Assembly: GCF_000697965.2 (NCBI RefSeq)
Contig: NZ_CP015880.1
Span: 3,367,001-3,431,000, forward strand
Reading direction: 5' to 3'
From: Ensifer adhaerens
Lineage (GTDB): Bacteria; Pseudomonadota; Alphaproteobacteria; Rhizobiales; Rhizobiaceae
Length of the DNA stretch: 64,000 bases
Part shown: positions 29,231 through 38,721 of the stretch, piece after piece
Layout of the letters: every line of letters starts with the position of its first letter
How positions within the stretch are numbered: position 1 is the first letter of the stretch
Notes under the pieces: generated by a model
Told to the model about the DNA's origin: nothing
Databases searched by the model: none
Seen by the model: the letters and a program-made list of their open reading frames with translations, nothing else
Translations under genes and position numbers: made by a program

Positions 29231-31447
29231 CTACAGGAAGCTCTGCGGATCGATGTCGAGCTGGACGCTGATCGAGCCGCGCTCCTTGGGACCGGCGGCG
29301 ATCATCGCCTTGACGAAGGCCTGCATGTCGCTGTTACGCCGGCCATGCACCAGCAGCCGGAAGCGATGCCGCCCGCGCACCAGCGCCAGCGGCGCCTCGG
29401 CCGGACCGAGAATACTGATACCCTCGGTGCGGGGGGCGGCCATCCGCAAGCCGCGCGCGTGGCCCTCGGCATCCTGGCGCGTGTCGGCCGAAACAATCAG
29501 CGAGGCAAGCCGGCCAAAAGGCGGCAGCAGCGCTTTCTCGCGCTCGGCGATCTCGCGGTCGTAGAAGGCGTCGGCATCGCCGGAAACGATCGCCTGCATC
29601 ACCGGATGCTGCGGCTGATAGGTCTGCAGCAAGCCGAGGCTTTTGAGACCCGTTCGGCCCGCACGACCCGTCACCTGCGAGAGCAGCTGGAAGGTCCGCT
29701 CCGCCGCACGCGGATCGCCGTTCGCAAGACCCAGATCCGCATCGACAATGCCGACCAGTGTCATCAGGGGGAAGTTATGTCCCTTGGCGACGAGTTGCGT
29801 GCCGATGACGATATCGGCTTCGCCACGCGTGATGGCTTCAAGCTCCAGCCTCAACCGTTTGACGCCCATCAGGTCGGAAGAAAGCACGATGGTGCGCGCC
29901 TCGGGGAAATGCCGCTCCACCTCTTCGGCGATGCGCTCGACCCCCGGCCCGCAGGCCACCAGATGATCGAGCGTGCCGCATTCCGGGCAGGCTTCCGGCG
30001 TGCGCTCGGAGTAGCCGCACTGGTGGCACTGGATCTGCCCGCGGAAGCGATGCTCGACGAGCCAGCTCGAACAATCCGGGCACTGGAAGCGATGGCCGCA
30101 GACGCGGCAGAGCGTCAGCGGTGCGTAGCCGCGACGATTGAGGAAGAGCAACGCCTGTTCGCCACGCTCGACCGCCTTGCCGACCTGGTTCAAGAGCACC
30201 GGCGACAGAAAGCCGCCGCGTGCCGGCGGGTGCTGACGCATGTCGACGACGCCGAGCCGCGGCAGCGCCGCATCGCCGAAACGGGTCGGCAGGTGGATCG
30301 GCTTGTAACGGCCGACATCGCCATTGACCCGGCTTTCGAGCGACGGCGTCGCCGAGACGAGCACGACGGGAAAGCCGGTGATGCGACCACGAACGACCGC
30401 CATGTCGCGCGCATTGTAGAAGACGCGATCTTCCTGCTTGTAGGCGGGGTCGTGCTCTTCGTCGACGATGATGAGGCCCAGTTCCTCGAAGGGCAGGAAC
30501 AGCGCCGAGCGGGCGCCGGCCACGACGCGGACGGTGCCTGTCGTCACCTGGCGCCAGACCTTTTCGCGGGTGCGGGGAGCCAAGTCCGAATGCCACTCGG
30601 CGGGCTTGGCGCCAAAACGATCCTGGAAGCGCTCGAGGAAGCTCGACGTCAGCGCGATTTCGGGAAGCAGGATCAGCACCTGCTTGCCGGCGCGAAGGGT
30701 CGCAGCGATCGCCTCGAAATAGACCTCGGTCTTGCCGGATCCGGTGATGCCGTCGATGAGCGACACCGAGAAGCCGCCCTCCTCTACCGCTGCCAGCAGA
30801 TCGGCGGCCGCATCCTTCTGCGGGCCTTCGAGCCGGGGCGCGGTGAAATCGGGATCTGGCAAGGCGACGACAGGCGGCGGCGCCATGAAGACGGTCTCGA
30901 ATACGCCTTGCTGGGTTAGCCCTTCGATCACACTCGATGACGTGCCGGCGGCATGCGCCAGCCCCGAGCGCGTCCAGGAAAAACCGTCACTGGCGGCAGC
31001 GATTACGCGCTCGCGCGCAGCCGTCATGCGCTCCGGCCGCATCTCGGTGAGACGCAGTGCCTCCACCATCGGTTCAGGATCGAACGCCGCCGGTGCGCGG
31101 AGCGCCATACGCGCCACCAGCCCCGGCGGCGTGACGGTATAGGCGGCCACCCAATCGAGAAAGGTCCGCATGTCGCGCGTCAGCGGCGGGCAGTCGAAAG
31201 CCTTCTCGATCGTCTTAAGTTTCTTGGCATCGACGCTCCCGTCATCATCGCCATCCCAGACCACGCCGACGACGAGACGGGGGCCCAGAGGCACCTGCAC
31301 GATCGAGCCCGGTTCGACCGCCATGCCGTCGGGAACCGCATAGGAATAGGCTTTCGGCGCCGGCAAGGGCACCAGGACCGGCACGACGCGACGGGCCGAA
31401 ACGGGCCCGAGCAAATCGCCGAATAAATCGGTTGAATCGCGAGTCAT
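29231..31447 (-). CDS. priA: Primosomal protein N' (replication restart helicase)
   Basis: This 738-residue superfamily 2 helicase restarts stalled replication forks. Walker A is GITGSGKTE, the DEAH-type box is IIVDEEHD, and the zinc-binding cysteines lie in CRVCGHRFQCPDCSSW and CHQCGYSERTPEACPECG. The N-terminal 3'-DNA-binding domain begins RRVVPVLVPLPAPKAYSYAV. ATG 31447 is chosen; the open frame extends to 31528 without family similarity. It is divergent from tal. Confidence 0.95.
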   Translation of the reverse strand: MTRDSTDLFGDLLGPVSARRVVPVLVPLPAPKAYSYAVPDGMAVEPGSIVQVPLGPRLVVGVVWDGDDDGSVDAKKLKTIEKAFDCPPLTRDMRTFLDWVAAYTVTPPGLVARMALRAPAAFDPEPMVEALRLTEMRPERMTAARERVIAAASDGFSWTRSGLAHAAGTSSSVIEGLTQQGVFETVFMAPPPVVALPDPDFTAPRLEGPQKDAAADLLAAVEEGGFSVSLIDGITGSGKTEVYFEAIAATLRAGKQVLILLPEIALTSSFLERFQDRFGAKPAEWHSDLAPRTREKVWRQVTTGTVRVVAGARSALFLPFEELGLIIVDEEHDPAYKQEDRVFYNARDMAVVRGRITGFPVVLVSATPSLESRVNGDVGRYKPIHLPTRFGDAALPRLGVVDMRQHPPARGGFLSPVLLNQVGKAVERGEQALLFLNRRGYAPLTLCRVCGHRFQCPDCSSWLVEHRFRGQIQCHQCGYSERTPEACPECGTLDHLVACGPGVERIAEEVERHFPEARTIVLSSDLMGVKRLRLELEAITRGEADIVIGTQLVAKGHNFPLMTLVGIVDADLGLANGDPRAAERTFQLLSQVTGRAGRTGLKSLGLLQTYQPQHPVMQAIVSGDADAFYDREIAEREKALLPPFGRLASLIVSADTRQDAEGHARGLRMAAPRTEGISILGPAEAPLALVRGRHRFRLLVHGRRNSDMQAFVKAMIAAGPKERGSISVQLDIDPQSFL

Positions 31448-31626
31448 TTTGCCGTGACCTTGCCACGTGTTTCGGTTAAAGAAAACTGCGCTGCGAACCG
31501 CAGCCTTGCAGGCCGCAGGGTTTGTCACGGTTCCACCAGAGTTTCAACGCGCGCGATCTCTGCCAACGGAATTCCTCCCCGGTAGATATGCGCCGAACGG
31601 CAATCGTGCCCCAAGGGAGTGACCCC

Positions 31627-32280
31627 ATGAAATTTTTCGTTGATACCGCCGACGTCAAGGAAATCCGTGAGCTGAACGATCTCGGCCTTCTCGATGGCGT
31701 CACCACCAACCCGTCGCTGATCCTGAAGTCGGGCCGTGACATCACGGAAGTCACCAAGGAAATCTGCGGCATCGTCGAAGGCCCGGTTTCGGCTGAAGTG
31801 ACCGCAACCGAATACGCCGAGATGATGAAGGAAGCCGCCGTTCTCTCGAAGATCGCCGACAACATCTGCATCAAGCTGCCGCTGACGCTCGACGGCCTCA
31901 AGGCCTGCAAGGCGCTGACGTCTGACGGTCATCAGACCAACGTGACGCTGTGCTTCTCGGCCAACCAGGCGCTGCTCGCCGCCAAGGCCGGCGCGACCTT
32001 CGTCTCGCCTTTCGTCGGCCGCCTCGACGACATCGCGTTTGACGGCATGGACCTGATCCGCGAGATCCGCCACATCTACGACAACTACGGCTACGAGACC
32101 GAAATCCTTGCAGCTTCGATCCGCACCGTGAACCACGTCAAGGAAGCCGCCCTCATCGGCGCGGACGTCGTCACCGCACCGCCGGCAACGCTGAAGGCGC
32201 TGGTCAAGCACCCGCTGACCGACAAGGGCCTCGAAACCTTCCTGGCCGACTGGGCCAAGACCGGCCAGAAGATCGCCTGA
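31627..32280 (+). CDS. tal: Transaldolase, small (FSA/TalC-like) type
   Basis: This 217-residue enzyme belongs to the short transaldolase subfamily, beginning [20 protein letters not shown] with GVTTNPSLI. The Schiff-base Lys lies in NICIKLPLT. It transfers dihydroxyacetone units between pentose phosphate pathway sugars, although close relatives act as fructose-6-phosphate aldolases. AAGGGAG precedes ATG 31627. It is monocistronic with a strong terminator behind it. Confidence 0.92.
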   Translation: MKFFVDTADVKEIRELNDLGLLDGVTTNPSLILKSGRDITEVTKEICGIVEGPVSAEVTATEYAEMMKEAAVLSKIADNICIKLPLTLDGLKACKALTSDGHQTNVTLCFSANQALLAAKAGATFVSPFVGRLDDIAFDGMDLIREIRHIYDNYGYETEILAASIRTVNHVKEAALIGADVVTAPPATLKALVKHPLTDKGLETFLADWAKTGQKIA

Positions 32281-32303
32281 TACTTTCAGGAAAGTTCAGA
32301 AAG

Positions 32304-32330
32304 AGCCCGGCCACCGCGCCGGGCTTTTTT
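32304..32330 (+). terminator. Terminator after tal
   Basis: AGCCCGGC (32304-32311) pairs perfectly with GCCGGGCT (32318-32325) around a 6-base loop, and six T residues end at 32330. Confidence 0.92.
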
Positions 32331-32335
32331 GTTGC

Positions 32336-33469
32336 CTACTCGTCATCGTCCATCAGCCCTGTCAGCCGCATGCCGTCGATCCAGGTGGCGCTGTCCTTGC
32401 GGATCACTCGCCGCGGACGAATGCCCGAGCGTTGACGCACTTCCTGCGCCAGCCGCTCCGAATGGGTGACGATCCAGATCTGGCTTTCGCGCGACGCGCT
32501 GGCGATCATGTCGGCAAGCGCCGGCAGCATGTCCGGGTGCAGGCTCGTCTCCGGTTCGTTGAGCGCGATGAAGCGCGGCCGGCGATAGGAAAGCAGTGCG
32601 GCCGCCAGCGCCAGAAAACGCATCTGGCCGTCGGAAAGCTCGCGCGGCGAAAACGGTCTGTTGGGAAAATCCGGAAAGACCAGCGAAAATTCGGCGAACT
32701 GGCCAGGTTCGGGAACATCGAGGTAAGCGCCGCCGAACGCATCGGCAATGGCCCGGTCGAGATCGACCGTGTCCTCGCGCGTGTGGCGGAGCGTTGCAAA
32801 GACGGCCGCCATATTGACGCCGGTCTCGTCGAGCATCGGCGCGGTCACCGCAAGGCAGGGCAGCCGCAACGGCGAATCGCGATCGGTGCGGAAGCCGTGA
32901 AAGAAGCGCCACTGCTCGACCGCTCGGCGGAAGGTGCCGACCTCCGGATAATGGCCGGCATCGCCGAGCAGCGAGATCGCCGTTTCGGACGTCAGCGCCT
33001 GCTCCGGATAATCCTCCATCCGCCCGCGTTCGCCGCGCACGAAGATGCCGGGGCCCACGCGTTTCATCATCGTCACCGGGCGGCGGCCGGTTTCGACCGT
33101 CAGTTCCTCTTCCTTGACCTGTGGCTCATAGGCGAACCCGGCCGCAGCCTTCGGCGGACGCAGCCCGGCCTCGATGCGGTAGCGGAAGGTGATGGCCCGC
33201 TCCTCGTCCAGAAGCTCGGTTTCGAGCCTTATGCGCGCCGGCTTGTCGGCACGCCGGCGGCCGCTCCAGAGCGCCGACGACATTCCGCCCTCTTCGGCAA
33301 TCTCGCGCGCCAAAGTGCCCCGCGTGGCGGCTTGCACGAGTTGAAGCGCCCGGTAGAGATTGGACTTGCCGACGCCGTTTTCGCCGATGAACAGGTTGAC
33401 CCCGGTCAGATCCATGCGGATCGACCTCAGCGAACGGTAGTTTTCGGCAAACATGGATTGAAGCTGCAT
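32336..33469 (-). CDS. AAA/ABC-type ATPase of unknown role (RecF/OLD-like head)
   Basis: This 377-residue protein has an SMC/RecF-like split ATPase: Walker A IGENGVGKSN near residue 30, signature LSDGQMRFLALAAALL, Walker B RFIALNEPETSLHPD and the switch His in IVTHSERLAQEV. There is no long coiled coil and no TOPRIM domain, which separates it from SMC and OLD nucleases. Relatives are variously annotated as DUF2813 or AAA_21 ATPases. It overlaps no partner gene; the acyltransferase downstream on the same map is transcribed toward it with a 68-base gap. Confidence 0.8.
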   Translation of the reverse strand: MQLQSMFAENYRSLRSIRMDLTGVNLFIGENGVGKSNLYRALQLVQAATRGTLAREIAEEGGMSSALWSGRRRADKPARIRLETELLDEERAITFRYRIEAGLRPPKAAAGFAYEPQVKEEELTVETGRRPVTMMKRVGPGIFVRGERGRMEDYPEQALTSETAISLLGDAGHYPEVGTFRRAVEQWRFFHGFRTDRDSPLRLPCLAVTAPMLDETGVNMAAVFATLRHTREDTVDLDRAIADAFGGAYLDVPEPGQFAEFSLVFPDFPNRPFSPRELSDGQMRFLALAAALLSYRRPRFIALNEPETSLHPDMLPALADMIASASRESQIWIVTHSERLAQEVRQRSGIRPRRVIRKDSATWIDGMRLTGLMDDDE

Positions 33470-33537
33470 GGCTCAGACCTAGCCGATCCGCCGCGCGGGG
33501 TGAAGCCCGCCAGCGTTTCCGTAAGCCACGACAGTCG

Positions 33538-34491
33538 CTAGAGCGCGGCCGCCGTTTGCAGCCGGGGCTTGAAGGCCGCGTCGGCATCCAGCGCCAGATC
33601 GAAGACCGTGTGTCGTTCGAGCGCCTTCGTCACCTCGCCCGTTTCACCTTCCAGCGCCTCCGGCGGGATGAGGTTGCCGATGCGAAAGTCGAAAAGATCG
33701 CCCTTCTTGTTCAGCAGTTCGTGGAACACGGTCATGTCGCGCAGCTCGGTCGACCATTTGGCGAACCAGTAGAACAGGCCGGAATTGCGGGCGCTCATAT
33801 GCACCGGCAGGATCGGCAGGCCGTATTTGCGCGCAAAGCCCACGGCCGATGTCTTCCATGGCCGCTCGTTGAGACATCCTTCGGCCCAGTAGGCGATGCG
33901 TCCCGAGGGGAAGAGCACCGTCGCCTTACCCTCGCCGATCGCCCGGTTGGTCACCTGCAGCGTCTCACGCGCCTTCAGCTTGCTCTTGTGTTCCTCGCGC
34001 CATTCGACCGGGATGACCATTTCGACGAAGCGCGGATTGACGCGGATGGCGTCGCGATTGGCGAAGAACATCATGTCCGGCCGCCGGCTCTTCAAGAGGT
34101 CGAAAACGGCGATCCCATCGGCAATGCCGGTCGGGTGGTTGCTGACGAGCAGGAAGCCGCCCTTGGCGGGAATGCGCTCGGCCCGGTCGACCCGCACCTC
34201 CAGCGAAAGCAGCGAGCTCAGGTGCTCGAAGGCCTGGAATCCCGGCATATTGGCGACGGCATCGGCGAACTCGTGCGCCTTGCGATAGTTCAGCAACGTG
34301 TAGAGAAAGGGCCGCATCAGCGGCCATAGCGGGCTCTTGACGATCCGCTGGCCACGCTCGGCGATCAGGGTATCGACGATGTGGCCAGGCTGCCCCTGGG
34401 AGACCAGGGTGATTACTTCTGCAAAATGCGCGAATCCGTTCACCGAATCCCGTCCCGCCATAGTCCGATCCGTTTGTTTGCGGCTGACCAT
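33538..34491 (-). CDS. PlsC-like lysophospholipid acyltransferase
   Basis: This 317-residue protein carries glycerolipid acyltransferase motifs: NHPTGIAD (the NHx4D catalytic motif) and FPSGRIAYW, within a domain starting LLVSNH. It probably acylates lysophosphatidic acid or a related lysolipid at the inner membrane. Sinorhizobium meliloti is known to have several PlsC-like enzymes, and this may be the counterpart of one of them. ATG 34461 is an alternative start; neither has a good ribosome site. Confidence 0.8.
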   Translation of the reverse strand: MVSRKQTDRTMAGRDSVNGFAHFAEVITLVSQGQPGHIVDTLIAERGQRIVKSPLWPLMRPFLYTLLNYRKAHEFADAVANMPGFQAFEHLSSLLSLEVRVDRAERIPAKGGFLLVSNHPTGIADGIAVFDLLKSRRPDMMFFANRDAIRVNPRFVEMVIPVEWREEHKSKLKARETLQVTNRAIGEGKATVLFPSGRIAYWAEGCLNERPWKTSAVGFARKYGLPILPVHMSARNSGLFYWFAKWSTELRDMTVFHELLNKKGDLFDFRIGNLIPPEALEGETGEVTKALERHTVFDLALDADAAFKPRLQTAAAL

Positions 34492-34596
34492 CGCAATTCT
34501 ATATGATCGAAGGATGACAGATTCCAAGGGTGCATTAGCAAAAACCTAAGATGCGTCAGGGCATTGTCGCGGACCGACAAACTCAGGAAAACGACA

Positions 34597-35532
34597 ATGA
34601 ACGAGTTCCTCGTCATCGGCCATCCCGAGCTACTTGCCGAGCGTCAGCGCTGGCTGGACGGGCTCATGCGGGAGCGCCGCCTCTCCGACAATACCGTCGA
34701 GGCCTATGAGCGCGACACCCGGCAATTCCTGACATTTCTCACCGGCCATCTCGCCGGGCCGCCACGGCTTTCCGATATCCGCACGCTGAGGCCGGCCGAC
34801 CTTCGCGGGTTCCTCGCCCAGCGTCGCAAGGGCGGCGCCGGCGCCCGCACGCTCGGCCGCGGGCTGGCCGGGCTTCGCTCCTTCCTGCGCTATCTCGAAC
34901 GCAACGGCCTTGCCAATGCGGCCGGTGCGGCTGCGGTGCGTTCGCCCAAACAGCCCAAATCCCTGCCGAAGCCGCTCACCGATCGCGAAGCGCTGAATGT
35001 CGTGACGTCCGAGGCGCAACTTGCCGAGGAACCCTGGATCGCGGCGCGCAACGCAGCGGTGCTGACCCTGCTCTACGGCTGCGGCCTGCGCATTTCCGAG
35101 GCGCTCGGCCTCACGCCGTCAGCATTTGCCGGCGCGCCCTCGTCGCTGCGCATCGTCGGCAAGGGCGACAAGACCCGCATCGTGCCGCTGATCGAAGCGG
35201 CGCGCGAGGCCGTCGCCACCTACTTGAAGCTCTGCCCCTATCCGATCGCGGCCGATGCGCCGCTGTTCCTGGGCGCGCGCGGCGCCAAGCTGCAGCCGGC
35301 GATCATCCAGCGCGAAATGCAGAAGCTGCGCGGGGCGCTCGGCCTGCCCGAGACGGCAACGCCGCATGCGCTGCGCCACTCCTTCGCCACCCATCTGCTG
35401 GCCGGCGGCGGCGATCTCAGGACCATTCAGGAACTGCTCGGCCATGCCAGCCTGTCGACCACCCAGGTCTATACCGGCGTCGATTCGGCTCGGCTTCTGG
35501 AAATCTACGACCGCGCCCACCCGCGCGCCTGA
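34597..35532 (+). CDS. xerC: Site-specific tyrosine recombinase XerC
   Basis: This 311-residue tyrosine recombinase has the N-terminal SAM-like core-binding domain (RWLDGLMRERRLSDNTVEAYERD) and catalytic residues Arg in YGCGLRISEAL, Lys in GKGDKTR, His-x-x-Arg in HALRHSFATHLL, His in LLGHASLSTTQVYT and the nucleophile Tyr just after. XerC with XerD resolves chromosome dimers at dif. No nearby mobile element suggests it is an integrase. ATG 34597 has AGGA upstream. Confidence 0.9.
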   Translation: MNEFLVIGHPELLAERQRWLDGLMRERRLSDNTVEAYERDTRQFLTFLTGHLAGPPRLSDIRTLRPADLRGFLAQRRKGGAGARTLGRGLAGLRSFLRYLERNGLANAAGAAAVRSPKQPKSLPKPLTDREALNVVTSEAQLAEEPWIAARNAAVLTLLYGCGLRISEALGLTPSAFAGAPSSLRIVGKGDKTRIVPLIEAAREAVATYLKLCPYPIAADAPLFLGARGAKLQPAIIQREMQKLRGALGLPETATPHALRHSFATHLLAGGGDLRTIQELLGHASLSTTQVYTGVDSARLLEIYDRAHPRA

Positions 35533-35631
35533 TTTTCGGCGAAAGAGCGGATTAACCATGCCCGTTAAGGAAGCCGTGACCGACCCGGGCCTAGGGTCGA
35601 CTATCGACCATGCGACTGTCAGGGAAGAACG

Positions 35632-36717
35632 ATGACCGCCTTTGCGAGACCTCAGCAAAACCTGCCGCGGCACCTGCTTGCGCGGCTCGCCGATGGCGCA
35701 CTTTGGCTGGCCGCCCTGCTCCATGTCATGCTCGCCGCCTGCCTCCTCGTCGCTCTCGTCTTCGTCGCCGAGGCTGATGCCACGGAGGTCGAATGTGGCG
35801 GCGCGAATGTTCTGACCGCGCTTGCAAAATCCGACCCGACGAAACTGGCCGCACTCGAAGCGGAAGCTGCCGCCATCCCGAACAGCAAGGGCATCTTCTG
35901 GAAGATCGAGAAGGACGGTGTCGCGCCGTCCTGGCTGCTTGGCACGATGCATGTCACCGATCCGCGCGTGCTGGCCCTGCCGACTGAGGCGCCCGCCGCC
36001 TTTGAGGCAGCCTCGACCGTCATCGTCGAATCGGACGAGATCATCGACGAGAAGAAGTCGGCCGCCGCGATCCTGATGCGGCCCGATCTCACCATGCTTC
36101 CGGACAACAAGACGATCGCCGACTTCCTGAAGCCCGACGACCGCGAACAGCTCGAAACAGGCCTCAAGGCACGCGGCATTCCGCTGACCCTGGTTTCCCG
36201 CATGAAGCCCTGGATGATCGCGAGCTTCGTCGCGCTGCCCGCCTGCGAAATGAGCCGCAAGGCTGCAGGCGCCTCCTTCCTCGACAAGAAGATCGCCGAG
36301 GATGCCGTCAGTCAGGGCAAGAGGCTGAAGGGGCTGGAAACGCTGGTCGAGCAGCTCGCCGCCATGGACTCGCTGCCGACTGAACTGCATCTACGCGCCC
36401 TCATCGAGACGCTCGCGCTCGGCAAGACCATCGACGACGTCTTCGCGACGATGACCGATCTCTATCTCGTAGGCGACACCGGCATGATCATGCCGATGAT
36501 GAAAGCCGTTTCGGACAAGAGCGCCGAGGATTTCGGCTATGCCGATTTCGAGCAGCGCATCATCGTCGACCGCAACAAAACCATGGCGACGCGCGCCGAA
36601 CCGATCCTCAAGGACGGCGGCGCCTTCATGGCGGTCGGCGCACTGCACCTGCCGGGCAAGGAAGGTCTGGTCGAACTGCTTCGCGCCCAGGGTTTTACGG
36701 TCACGCGCGCCAACTGA
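35632..36717 (+). CDS. TraB/GumN-family protein
   Basis: This 361-residue protein has an N-terminal hydrophobic segment (about residues 25-48) and a TraB/GumN domain with the conserved SWLLGTMHVTDP near the start and FMAVGALHLPGKEGLVELL near the end. These paired His motifs are shared with Tiki-type metalloproteases, so a metal-dependent protease or related role is possible. It lies 99 bases after xerC. Confidence 0.8.
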   Translation: MTAFARPQQNLPRHLLARLADGALWLAALLHVMLAACLLVALVFVAEADATEVECGGANVLTALAKSDPTKLAALEAEAAAIPNSKGIFWKIEKDGVAPSWLLGTMHVTDPRVLALPTEAPAAFEAASTVIVESDEIIDEKKSAAAILMRPDLTMLPDNKTIADFLKPDDREQLETGLKARGIPLTLVSRMKPWMIASFVALPACEMSRKAAGASFLDKKIAEDAVSQGKRLKGLETLVEQLAAMDSLPTELHLRALIETLALGKTIDDVFATMTDLYLVGDTGMIMPMMKAVSDKSAEDFGYADFEQRIIVDRNKTMATRAEPILKDGGAFMAVGALHLPGKEGLVELLRAQGFTVTRAN

Positions 36718-36761
36718 CGGGCCGGCCGTCAGCGAGCGCCCGCCGGCACGACGCTCCCTTC

Positions 36762-38000
36762 TCAGCCTTGCGCACCGGCACGGGAAACGACCTCGGACGC
36801 GCGCGCAGTGGTAGAATCACTCTCGATCCACGACAGACGGCGATAACCCCAGAACGCTGCGGCAAGGATCAAGGCCCCGGCGGCGAGCGCAATGGTGAAG
36901 CCGGCCTGAACGCCGAAGCGCGCGACCACGCCGCCTGACACCGCCGCGCCCGCCGCAACACCGATGCCGAGACCGGTGGTCAGCCAGGTCAGCCCTTCCG
37001 TCAGCTTCGACGGCGGCACGGCGGTTTCGCCGATGCTCAAGGCGACGATCATCGTCGGCGCAAAGAACACGCCCGAAATGAACATCATCGTCGCAAGGCT
37101 GCCGATCCCGTCGGCAAAGAGCAGCGGCAATGTGCTGGCGGCGGTCATGCCCGCACCGATCATGAACAGCTTCGCCAAAGGCAGGCCGATCCGGACCGCA
37201 CCGAACGCCAGACCGGCGATGCAGGAACCGAGGGCATAGAGGGAGAGCACGAGGCTCGCCGCCGCTGGTCGCCCTTCGGCCTCGGCAAAGGCGACGCTGA
37301 CCACGTCGATCGTGCCGACAATGATGCCCATGCCGGCAAGCGCGACAATCAGCACGCGCAGCGCCGGGTAACGAAGGACCGAACCGGGCGCCATCGTCTC
37401 GGCCGGCTTGACCGGTGGCTCGGTGCCTTTCTGCAGCACGAAGGCGGTGACCCCGATGGCCAGGCATGCCGCAGCCGCCAGCGGTCCGGCCTCGGGAAAC
37501 AGGCCGACGCTTAAGCCCACGGCGATCGGCGGCCCGACGATGAAGCAGATCTCGTCGAAGACCGATTCGAGCGAAAAGGCGGTCTTCAGCTCCGGACGGC
37601 CGCGATAGAGCTCGGTCCATCGCGCCCGGGTCATCGCCGACATGCTGGGCGTGCACCCGGCAAGAATGGCAAAGACGAAGAGTGTCCAATCCGGCGCCCG
37701 CCAATGGGTGAAGACGAGGAGAGCCGAGCTGCCGAGAAGACTGAGTGCCGCGGCGACCGGCAGGACGTGGCTCTGGCCGAAGCGATCGACGAGCCGGGAA
37801 ACCTGCGGCGCCAGCAGCGCCGAGGCCAGCGTGAAGGCGGCGGCCACACCGCCAGCCAGCCCGTAGCTGCCGCGGGACTGGGCCAGCATGGTGATGATGC
37901 CGATGCCCATCATCGACAACGGCAACCGTGACACCAATCCCGCCAAGGTGAAGCCCACCGTGCCTTTGGCAGCAAAGATCTGTGCATAGGGATTGGCCAT
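36762..38000 (-). CDS. MFS efflux transporter
   Basis: This 412-residue major facilitator has 12 predicted helices with an MFS-like loop (SRLVDRFGQSHVLP) between helices 2 and 3. It is divergent from a TetR regulator across operator-like repeats, which suggests inducible efflux. The substrate is unknown. AGGAG lies just upstream of the ATG. Confidence 0.88.
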   Translation of the reverse strand: MANPYAQIFAAKGTVGFTLAGLVSRLPLSMMGIGIITMLAQSRGSYGLAGGVAAAFTLASALLAPQVSRLVDRFGQSHVLPVAAALSLLGSSALLVFTHWRAPDWTLFVFAILAGCTPSMSAMTRARWTELYRGRPELKTAFSLESVFDEICFIVGPPIAVGLSVGLFPEAGPLAAAACLAIGVTAFVLQKGTEPPVKPAETMAPGSVLRYPALRVLIVALAGMGIIVGTIDVVSVAFAEAEGRPAAASLVLSLYALGSCIAGLAFGAVRIGLPLAKLFMIGAGMTAASTLPLLFADGIGSLATMMFISGVFFAPTMIVALSIGETAVPPSKLTEGLTWLTTGLGIGVAAGAAVSGGVVARFGVQAGFTIALAAGALILAAAFWGYRRLSWIESDSTTARASEVVSRAGAQG

Positions 38001-38040
38001 GAAAACTCCTGCAATACATGTCTGAGCGTCGCGTCATTAA

Positions 38041-38106
38041 CATACGCTGCGTATGGCAGTGATATTGACATACGCTTCGCATGTCAATTAACATACGAAC
38101 CGTATG
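38041..38106. promoter_or_regulatory. Three CATACG-N3-CGTATG-type operators between TetR and MFS genes
   Basis: Copies lie at 38041-38055 (CATACGCTGCGTATG), 38069-38083 (CATACGCTTCGCATG, one mismatch) and 38092-38106 (CATACGAACCGTATG). The middle copy sits between two outward TTGACA -35 hexamers, one on each strand (38065-38070 plus; 38087-38082 minus). On the minus strand, TATCAC lies 17 bases further on as a -10 candidate. The third copy ends 18 bases before the TetR start. The TetR protein is the obvious ligand. Confidence 0.8.
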
Positions 38107-38124
38107 CAAAAGGAGGAGCTGCAA

Positions 38125-38721
38125 ATGACAAGGCGCGCGCGCAGCGACATGATCGCGGAAACGAAGGCAAAGCTGATCGCCGCCGCCCGGGAAGCGTTCA
38201 GGCAACGCGGATATGCGGAGACTTCGATGGACGATTTCACCGCCTTGGCCGGGCTCACGCGTGGCGCGCTCTATCATCATTTCGGCGACAAGAAGGGCCT
38301 GCTGCGTGCGGTCGTGGAGACTCTGGACGGCGAGATGGACGCACGGCTCGACGCAGCCTCCGCGACCCCGGTCCCGTGGGACGGTTTCGTGCGCCGCTGC
38401 AGGCTGTATCTGGAAATGGCGCTCGAACCGGAAATCCGACAGATCGTGTTGAAGGATGCGCCGGCCGTACTCGGCGCAAGCGTGCTGGAACCGAGCCGGC
38501 GCCAATGCCTCGCGTCGCTTGCCACCAGGCTTTCGGCGATGATCGCCGCGGGCGTCGTACGTCCGGGAAATGCCGAGACATTGGCGCGGCTGATCAATGG
38601 CGCACTCTCCGATGCGGCGCTCTGGATTGCCGAGGCGGACGATCCGGCCATGCGCCTCACCAGCGCACGCGACAATCTCGACCTGCTTTTGTCCGGACTG
38701 AAAATTGAACCCCGGACTTAA
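38125..38721 (+). CDS. TetR-family regulator of the divergent MFS gene
   Basis: This 198-residue protein has the TetR helix-turn-helix (AREAFRQRGYAETSMDDFTALAGLTRGALYHHFGDKKGLL) and a C-terminal ligand-binding domain resembling TetR_C_33-type regulators. ATG 38125 is chosen because AGGAGG lies at 38111-38116; an ATG at 38104 overlaps operator 3. Its stop overlaps the stop of the convergent DUF2867 gene. It probably represses itself and the transporter. Confidence 0.9.
   Translation: MTRRARSDMIAETKAKLIAAAREAFRQRGYAETSMDDFTALAGLTRGALYHHFGDKKGLLRAVVETLDGEMDARLDAASATPVPWDGFVRRCRLYLEMALEPEIRQIVLKDAPAVLGASVLEPSRRQCLASLATRLSAMIAAGVVRPGNAETLARLINGALSDAALWIAEADDPAMRLTSARDNLDLLLSGLKIEPRT

Noticed and set aside
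34597..35532. Tyrosine recombinase as sign of an integrated element
   Set aside because: It has the length and motifs of housekeeping XerC; no direct repeats, tRNA target or phage genes are nearby.
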